Below, piece by piece: positions 1 to 4,429 of a stretch of 6,169 bases of DNA (the first letter of the stretch is position 1; every line of letters starts with the position of its first letter). Below the pieces are notes generated by a model. It saw only the letters and a list, made by a program, of their open reading frames with translations, was not told the DNA's origin and searched no databases. The stretch lies in contig PEWW01000191.1 in the NCBI GenBank assembly GCA_002779345.1, positions 1 to 6,169 of the forward strand. Direction: 5' to 3'. The translations under genes were made by a program, and so were the position numbers. The stretch is from Candidatus Omnitrophica bacterium CG07_land_8_20_14_0_80_50_8 (GTDB taxonomy: Bacteria > Omnitrophota > Gorgyraeia > 2-02-FULL-51-18).

Positions 1-4
1 TATT

Positions 5-10
5 CTCCTT
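5..10 (-). promoter_or_regulatory. Strong Shine-Dalgarno for a gene starting beyond the left edge
   Basis: Read on the minus strand the end of the window is ATAAGGAGAATA. AAGGAG is a near-perfect ribosome binding site, and only four bases remain before the edge. No start codon lies at proper spacing within the window, so the start should fall just outside it. Confidence 0.6.
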
Positions 11-20
11 ATCATTCATA

Positions 21-36
21 ATGCACATATGTGCAT
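21..36. promoter_or_regulatory. Perfect 16-bp palindrome, candidate operator
   Basis: ATGCACATATGTGCAT is identical to its own reverse complement. It begins immediately after the predicted minus-strand -10 hexamer and covers the expected transcription start, where a bound homodimeric repressor would block RNA polymerase. The regulator is unknown; I do not assign a family from the motif alone. Confidence 0.6.
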
Positions 37-65
37 AATATACACGCGTGCTTGAACAGTGTCAA
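37..65 (-). promoter_or_regulatory. Sigma-70-type promoter for the gene beyond the left edge
   Basis: On the minus strand a perfect TTGACA (-35, plus-strand 60-65) is followed after exactly 17 bp by TATATT (-10, 37-42; five of six consensus bases). The predicted start falls near 29-31, giving an untranslated leader of about 20-25 bases before AAGGAG at 10-5. An 8-bp palindrome CACGCGTG (43-50) fills part of the spacer. Confidence 0.65.
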
Positions 66-212
66 ACTATATTCATCGATAAATACCAGTTACTCCAAAA
101 GTCATCTCTCTTTTAAAGAAGAAATAGATATAAGGTAGTCTCAGCTTTCATAGGTAACCCCTTTATTTCTTTAGTTACCTTTACTTGCCGAATCGATAGG
201 TTTGTCTGATAT
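66..212. other. AT-rich intergenic stretch with one short inverted repeat
   Basis: No gene is seen here. The only structure I can point to is AGGTAAC (152-158) and GTTACCT (174-180), a 7-bp inverted repeat with a 15-base loop. It lacks a following U-run on either strand, so I do not call it a terminator. Confidence 0.5.
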
Positions 213-308
213 AAAAAGAGGCGGCGTGGCATGGCGTAGCTTTAGTGAAGCTCCGCTTAACCTCCTCTAGCCCCTCCTTCGTAAGGAGGGGGAAGTTTTA
301 ATCCGCCT
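213..308. repeat. Nested palindromic element (interspersed-repeat-like)
   Basis: Three sets of complementary arms are nested here. The outer pair is AGGCGG (219-224) with CCGCCT (303-308). Inside lie a 9-bp stem with one mismatch (234-242 with 248-256, 5-base loop) and a perfect 9-bp stem, CCCCTCCTT (271-279) with AAGGAGGGG (283-291), loop CGT. Folded, this would be a three-way junction with two hairpin arms. It ends 16 bp after the ATPase stop. CCCCTCCTT/AAGGAGGGG hairpins are common dispersed repeats in bacterial genomes, so a mobile or REP-like origin is likely. The strong inner stem could also help end or protect the ATPase transcript, but no U-tract follows it on the minus strand. Confidence 0.55.
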
Positions 309-324
309 GTAAAATAGGCATCCG

Positions 325-1494
325 TCACCGGCGCACAAAAATACCGGCCAAATTTTTATAATTCAATAAGGAAAACTCTTCACCGGACTGCGCATCCGTT
401 CCGGCATAAACCACAATCGCCCGAACTGTCTTGTTCTTAAAAACACGCCTGACATGGTTCAAACCCTTCAGAAAATCCTGATGAAAAGTTAACGAAGATT
501 TGATCTCAACGCCAACGAGATCCGATCCGGAGGCCATGATCACATCCACTTCGTGCTGTTTGTCATCACGGAAGAAATACAGCCCATGATCGAGCCCTTT
601 GTTAAATCGATATTTTATAAGTTCCATAACAATCATGTTCTCAAATAACGCCCCCCTCAATGGGTCTCGGCTCATCTGCGTCAGGTTCTCGATCCCCAAA
701 AGATAGGCAGCCAGCCCCACATCATAAAAATAAATTTTTGGCGAACGCACTAGACGTTTATTAACATTAGTAAAATAAGGCTGTAACAAAAAGATAACGT
801 ATGACTCTCGCAGAATAGAAACCCATGAGTTTATCGTCGGAACAGACACCCCGACTTCTGACGAAAGCGCACTGGCATTAAAGATTTGGCCGACCCGTCC
901 GGAGCACAGTTTGACAAATTTTTGGAAAGCCCTTAGATCTTTGACATTGATCAATGAACGCAAATCACGTTCGATATAGGTCTGGAAGTAATTACGATAG
1001 ACTTTATGCGGCTCAAGACCCTCCGCATAAACCCTGGGATAAAAACCTTTCAAAAGATATTGATCGGTAGAATTATCCTGCTTGGCTTTTTTAAGCTCGG
1101 AAATACTCAAAGGTAAAAGATTTAAAATCGCCGTACGCCCCGCCAAAGATTGAGTCACTGACTCCATCAGTTCAAAGTTTCGGCTGCCGGTGAGAATAAA
1201 CTGGCCTTTCTTTTTCTTAATGTCCACGATACTCTGGATATAAGACAGAAGCTCCGGCGCACGCTGAACCTCATCGAGGATCATCCCCTTGACCGCTGTG
1301 TTTAAAAATGCCCGTGGATCGGCCTCGGCGAGTTCTCTGGTGTCAAGTTCCTCAAGGTTAACATAGCGGTAACGCGGGAATGCTCGGCGGGCCAATGTCG
1401 TTTTTCCAGACTGTCGGGGACCCGTAATCGTAACCACGGGATACTGCTTAGCGGAAAGTTTTAGCTCTAGATCCAATTCTCTTTTTATAAACAT
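325..1494 (-). CDS. AAA_14/DUF4143 P-loop ATPase (COG1373-type)
   Basis: This is a 389-residue predicted ATPase of an abundant accessory family whose biological role is unsettled. Walker A is GPRQSGKT (25-32) and Walker B is MILDEVQ (71-77). ILTGSRN (100-106) is the sensor-like strand and GRTAILNLLPLS (119-130) follows, as is typical. YIERDL (173-178) leads into a winged-helix-like stretch (about 205-230) and the DUF4143 region, including SPKIYFYDVGLAAYLLG (251-267). The end resembles a PD-(D/E)XK nuclease fold: EVDVIM (315-320, D317) followed by GVEIKSS (328-334, E330 and K332). Length is normal and nothing looks broken. The gene is separated from treT by 282 bp and seems to have its own promoter; no Shine-Dalgarno precedes the ATG. 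It lies between repeat elements, which fits a mobile accessory gene. No link to trehalose metabolism is visible. Confidence 0.9.
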   Translation of the reverse strand: MFIKRELDLELKLSAKQYPVVTITGPRQSGKTTLARRAFPRYRYVNLEELDTRELAEADPRAFLNTAVKGMILDEVQRAPELLSYIQSIVDIKKKKGQFILTGSRNFELMESVTQSLAGRTAILNLLPLSISELKKAKQDNSTDQYLLKGFYPRVYAEGLEPHKVYRNYFQTYIERDLRSLINVKDLRAFQKFVKLCSGRVGQIFNASALSSEVGVSVPTINSWVSILRESYVIFLLQPYFTNVNKRLVRSPKIYFYDVGLAAYLLGIENLTQMSRDPLRGALFENMIVMELIKYRFNKGLDHGLYFFRDDKQHEVDVIMASGSDLVGVEIKSSLTFHQDFLKGLNHVRRVFKNKTVRAIVVYAGTDAQSGEEFSLLNYKNLAGIFVRR

Positions 1495-1500
1495 GGCGGA

Positions 1501-1509
1501 AGTATACCA
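1501..1509 (-). promoter_or_regulatory. Extended -10 promoter for the ATPase, probably leaderless
   Basis: The minus strand reads TGGTATACT, which fits the extended -10 pattern TGnTATAAT with one mismatch. No convincing -35 lies 17 bp upstream; extended -10 promoters can work without one. TATACT ends six bases before the ATG, so the A of the ATG would be about the seventh base after it, a typical start site. The absence of a Shine-Dalgarno agrees with a leaderless transcript. Confidence 0.45.
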
Positions 1510-1515
1510 CGAAAT

Positions 1516-1550
1516 GGCGCAAATTTAAAGTTCAATCTTAAACTTGCGCC
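1516..1550 (-). repeat. 35-bp imperfect palindrome upstream of the ATPase promoter
   Basis: The arms are 1516-1529 and 1537-1550, with a 7-base loop. Twelve of 14 positions are complementary in DNA. As minus-strand RNA the other two become G-U pairs, so all 14 positions pair, while plus-strand RNA would have two A-C mismatches. It lies seven bases upstream of the -10 element. It could be an RNA stem at the end of the trehalose transcript or an operator for the ATPase gene. No good U-run follows. Confidence 0.5.
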
Positions 1551-1613
1551 TCCTAATACTCCAATAAACGCTGATCTTTATAGTAACAGCTCAGTCTTGG
1601 TAAGCTCTTTAAT

Positions 1614-1718
1614 TGTCATTGCGAGCCTGGCGGTGAGCTTGTCGAACCACGTGGCGAAGCAATCTCGTCGCCGTAGGCGACGCTGGCGCGTCGGGATTAC
1701 CGGATTTGAGACAAATCC
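1614..1718. repeat. Composite dispersed palindromic repeat
   Basis: The left unit starts TGTCATTGCGAG (1614-1625 region) and ends GAAGCAATCTC (1656-1666), with ATTGC (1618-1622) and GCAAT (1659-1663) as inverted ends. This end sequence is a familiar dispersed repeat in many bacterial genomes, and its core resembles another common one (GTGAGCTTGTCGAACCACG, 1633-1651). Next come a 7-bp stem CGTCGCC/GGCGACG (1666-1672 with 1676-1682, loop GTA) and a second 7-bp stem GGATTTG/CAAATCC (1702-1708 with 1712-1718, loop AGA). There is no coding sequence. It is probably a non-autonomous palindromic element, possibly one copy inserted in another. Confidence 0.6.
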
Positions 1719-1739
1719 ATGATCTGCGAACAAACGATA

Positions 1740-1772
1740 CCTACAATAAGAAGACCCCTATAGAGGAAGGTC
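1740..1772 (-). terminator. Weak intrinsic terminator after treT
   Basis: Five bases after the treT stop, the minus-strand RNA can form GACC-UU-CCU-CUAU-AGG-GGUC: a 4-bp and a 3-bp stem separated by a two-base bulge, with a 4-base loop. UUCUUAUUGU follows. The position and the U-rich run suit a terminator, but the stem is short and bulged, so termination may be incomplete. Confidence 0.4.
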
Positions 1773-1776
1773 AGAT

Positions 1777-3000
1777 TCACAGGTTAATTAGATCTTCTTC
1801 GGTGTGATATAGAGATAGAAAAAGGAGTAAATAATCCCGAATATGTCTCGTTAAAAGGAAATTCTGGCGCACATGTGCTCTTCCATTTTCACCGAGTTTC
1901 TTGGCAAAGGCAGGATCCTGTAAAAGCTGTTTAAGCCAATAAGCGGTTCCGTCGATGGAGTGAGTGAGAATACCGGAGTATTTATGCGTCACTTGGAGCG
2001 GAATGCCACCAACGGCTCCCGCGATCACGGGTTTTCCTTTCCAAAGAGCTTCTGTAATTGTGAGCCCAAATCCTTCCTTGAGAGATTTTTGTAAAATAAT
2101 TGTGGAAACACGCTGAATCGCATTGATTTCGATATGACTTGTCGGCGGTAACGACAAAATTATGATGTCCGGATCGTTTCCTGCGGCTTCTTTTGTTTCT
2201 AAAAGCACCTCCGTGCCTTCAGGATCATCATCTGCGGTTCCGCCGACCAAGAGAAGACGAGCCTCCGAATATTTTTGTACCTTTTTGAAAGCCTTGATAA
2301 CACCCACCGGATCTTTTAGACGGTCAAATCGGGAAACCTGTGTAACGAGCGGCTTATCTAAGGGGATTTTGAGACGGCGCATGATGCTGTTGATTTCTTC
2401 TTTAGTCATTTCCCGATTTTTTTCGCTTAGAGGATCAATCGAGGGGCAAATTAGAGCCTGTGGAATAGAAAGTTTCTGCGAAAACTGAGGCGCTGAAAAT
2501 ACAGACTTGTCATATTGCTCCACAAAAGTCTTTAAAAAATTCCACACGCCGGGATTGGGTTTTGAAACATCCACGTGACACCGCCAAATCCATTTATTGC
2601 CAAGCTTTTTTCTTAATTTAATCAACCCGATAGGTTGAGGATCGTGTATGAACACAATATCCTCTCCAAACTTCATTGTTTTAATATTCTCTTCCTGAAC
2701 GTCAAGGAACGTCTGATATTCCTGCTCGCTTAAACCATCCTCATTTCCGTGCAACGCGTTGTGAATTTTTTTGGTGACGGCATAAAAAGCCTCGCCGCCT
2801 TTGACCACTTCCCATCGCGTCTCAACACCAAGCTCATTTAGAAGCGGCACCATCCGGCTCAGGATCTCGGCCACGCCTCCTCCCACCGCCGTCGAATTCA
2901 CGTGAAGCACTTTCCGGCCGTTCAAGCTCTTCGATAAGATCTTAAGTTCCTCCAGGACTTGCGGGCCCACAATTTGTTCGTAATCAGCCAGCTGTATCAC
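1777..3000 (-). CDS. treT: Trehalose glycosyltransferring synthase, TreT-type GT4 glycosyltransferase
   Basis: This family joins an NDP-glucose (ADP- or UDP-glucose) to free glucose, giving trehalose and NDP, and can run in reverse. The 407-residue length is typical. The N-terminal half has LADYEQIVG (4-12) and HVNSTAVGGGVAEIL (33-47), close to what I recall of the archaeal TreT N-terminus, then HDPQP (119-123) and RCHVD (140-144). The C-terminal half has VSRFDRLKDP (222-231) and the GT4 E-x7-E signature in KEGFGLTITEALWKGKPV (E309, E317). I see no missing catalytic residue. The start is GTG at 2998-3000, within a GTGA overlap with the upstream stop. A GGAG lies eight bases before it, and the alignment with TreT begins almost at once, so this start is well supported. 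It is last in the operon. A related GT4 trehalose phosphorylase or another retaining glucosyltransferase is the main alternative. Confidence 0.86.
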   Translation of the reverse strand: MIQLADYEQIVGPQVLEELKILSKSLNGRKVLHVNSTAVGGGVAEILSRMVPLLNELGVETRWEVVKGGEAFYAVTKKIHNALHGNEDGLSEQEYQTFLDVQEENIKTMKFGEDIVFIHDPQPIGLIKLRKKLGNKWIWRCHVDVSKPNPGVWNFLKTFVEQYDKSVFSAPQFSQKLSIPQALICPSIDPLSEKNREMTKEEINSIMRRLKIPLDKPLVTQVSRFDRLKDPVGVIKAFKKVQKYSEARLLLVGGTADDDPEGTEVLLETKEAAGNDPDIIILSLPPTSHIEINAIQRVSTIILQKSLKEGFGLTITEALWKGKPVIAGAVGGIPLQVTHKYSGILTHSIDGTAYWLKQLLQDPAFAKKLGENGRAHVRQNFLLTRHIRDYLLLFLSLYHTEEDLINL

Positions 3001-3665
3001 CGGTCCCGCTCCAATCGTTTCTCGATCAGATGGATAATTTTTTTTCGCAGTCCTTCCATCGTATAGGTGTAAGGATCAAGTCTCTCAATCTTTCCGGCGA
3101 GTTCAGTTTCTCCCAAACTGTTTTTAAGCCAATTTGAAAAATCACTTTCGCCGAGCGGCGGACGCAGTCGCGCTCCAAAAATGTGATTATAAAGACAGCT
3201 TGGGCTGATGTGCGTTAAGCAATCCAAAAACTCCCCGAGATCGGAGGCGGAATAGACTGTCGGCAAGATAAATCTAATCGATTTCATAAAATGAAATTCT
3301 TCCCCTTCGGGGGCCTTGCGTAGGGCTTTATGCTTGGCCAGATACTCTTCGATTGCGCCCACAAGAGCGCCGCGCAAAGCCTCGAGGGTGCCAAATTGCA
3401 CCGTGTCAATGGCAGCAATTTTTTCTCCCATTTCATCTTCCTGCAAAACATTCGCTATCCAGTAAGCGAAATCGTTGGGTGGCTCGGGAGTTAAATATTG
3501 ATGCTGCTGAAGAAAATGATGCGTGTGGTGGTAAACCGAGGATTCCGGAACTTCCTTAAGATAGTAGTTTAATTCAACGAGATCTCTCGCTTTTAACCCC
3601 ATCGTTTCAACCAGGCTTAGCTGGGTCTTGAAAATAAAAGGTGCCTCTGCTTTTATGAATGGCAT
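2997..3665 (-). CDS. DUF5752-like protein, internally duplicated, in the trehalose operon
   Basis: Its function is not known. The 222-residue protein looks soluble, with no signal peptide or membrane segment. Two copies of one module can be aligned by eye: about 27-109 (begins ARDLVEL, ends EEYL) and about 139-218 (begins ASDLGEF, ends EKRL). Shared positions include an early A-x-DL-x-E, S-x-x-Y-x-H, DF-x-x-W-x-x-N-x-L, KI-x-x-x-D, T-x-E-x-LR and a final IE-x-x-L. Module 1 carries a His-rich patch (YHHTHH, 45-50, and H55) mostly absent from module 2. The architecture and its place beside a TreT-like enzyme fit the family I know as DUF5752, though I assign that name from memory. The ATG overlaps the end of otsB by 13 nt, with GGAAG four bases before it as a possible ribosome site. 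The stop overlaps treT. A structural or regulatory partner of the trehalose enzymes is possible but is inferred from context only. Confidence 0.75.
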   Translation of the reverse strand: MPFIKAEAPFIFKTQLSLVETMGLKARDLVELNYYLKEVPESSVYHHTHHFLQQHQYLTPEPPNDFAYWIANVLQEDEMGEKIAAIDTVQFGTLEALRGALVGAIEEYLAKHKALRKAPEGEEFHFMKSIRFILPTVYSASDLGEFLDCLTHISPSCLYNHIFGARLRPPLGESDFSNWLKNSLGETELAGKIERLDPYTYTMEGLRKKIIHLIEKRLERDR

Positions 3666-4429
3666 AGTGCTTCCAAGAATTTCCTGACATCACGCGGTGA
3701 TTTGAGATAATGATCTGCCGATGACCTCCGAGAGCGCCCGACACGTATTGTGATTGCTCGATGCTTCAAGCCCCTAAACATATCTTCGTCTGTCACATCG
3801 TCCCCAATAACGATCGGCAATGCTCCGGGGAACTTCTTGGCAAAACACAAGGCCGCGTCGCCTTTGTCCCATTTCACTCTCGGGCGCACGTCCCAAACTT
3901 TCTTGCCTTCCTTCCAGATAAGCGGCCAATGTGCGTACTGTTTTTTGAATCGCTCGACTTCTTGCTTAAAAAATGGGAAATATTCCCTGGAAATATTTCT
4001 GTAGTGAAGACTTAAAGTGTAGTTTTTATCCTCGATTAATGCCCCGGGCACCTTTGAAAAATCTTCTTTGAGTTTCTCACCCAAAAGCCATACCAAAGCC
4101 GCCAGTTTCTTGGCTTTCCTTGCTCTCAACGGCAGCGAAAACTTTTTTCCTTTTAATTCAAAACCGTGATTGCCCGCAAAAAAAGTCTTCTTCAAGTGAA
4201 AATAGGACGTCAGGTCTTTTAGAGATCTCCCGCTAATTATCGCAAGCTGATAAGACGGCGACCGGTCAAGACACGCTAACGCTTCCTTTGTTCTTGCTTC
4301 TAAAACCACGTCATGCGGCGTCTCGGCAATAGCCGTCAGAGTTCCGTCGAAATCAAGGATCAATAATTTGATCCTCTTGGAGAGGATTTTTCGGCGAAGC
4401 ATCGGCCAGTCTGGCCACACGTATTTCAT
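3653..4429 (-). CDS. otsB: Trehalose-6-phosphate phosphatase
   Basis: This HAD-superfamily phosphatase removes phosphate from trehalose-6-phosphate to give free trehalose, the second step after OtsA. From the chosen start it has 258 residues, close to the usual bacterial size. Motif I is LDFDGTLT (25-32), with nucleophile D26 and acid/base D28. Motif II is ISGRS (65-69). GNHGFE (86-91) and LHYR (141-144) belong to the cap region typical of these enzymes. Motif III is the lysine of WDKGDA (K189), and motif IV is GDDVTDEDMF (209-218), which holds Mg2+. All key residues are present. An upstream in-frame ATG at 4483 would add 18 Arg-rich residues lying inside otsA. I prefer the ATG at 4427-4429 because it forms an ATGA overlap with the otsA stop and begins close to the conserved domain. 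The 3' end overlaps the next gene by 13 nt. The protein is probably cytosolic. Confidence 0.93.
   Translation of the reverse strand: MKYVWPDWPMLRRKILSKRIKLLILDFDGTLTAIAETPHDVVLEARTKEALACLDRSPSYQLAIISGRSLKDLTSYFHLKKTFFAGNHGFELKGKKFSLPLRARKAKKLAALVWLLGEKLKEDFSKVPGALIEDKNYTLSLHYRNISREYFPFFKQEVERFKKQYAHWPLIWKEGKKVWDVRPRVKWDKGDAALCFAKKFPGALPIVIGDDVTDEDMFRGLKHRAITIRVGRSRRSSADHYLKSPRDVRKFLEALCHS

Noticed and set aside
113..151. A 12-codon minus-strand reading frame (starts M-K-A-E, stop at 113-115) preceded by AAGGGG at suitable spacing.
   Set aside because: Too short to support as a gene from sequence alone. The ATG and ribosome-like run fall in or next to a short inverted repeat, and no leader-peptide logic such as repeated codons for one amino acid is visible.
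271..291. The perfect 9-bp hairpin as an intrinsic terminator for the ATPase gene.
   Set aside because: On the minus strand it is followed by a G/A-rich stretch, not a U-run, and it is part of a larger nested palindrome. I describe it as repeat structure.
1614..1718. A CRISPR array or tRNA, suggested by several stems in a short stretch.
   Set aside because: There are no regularly spaced identical direct repeats and no tRNA arm order or T-loop consensus. The stems differ from each other.
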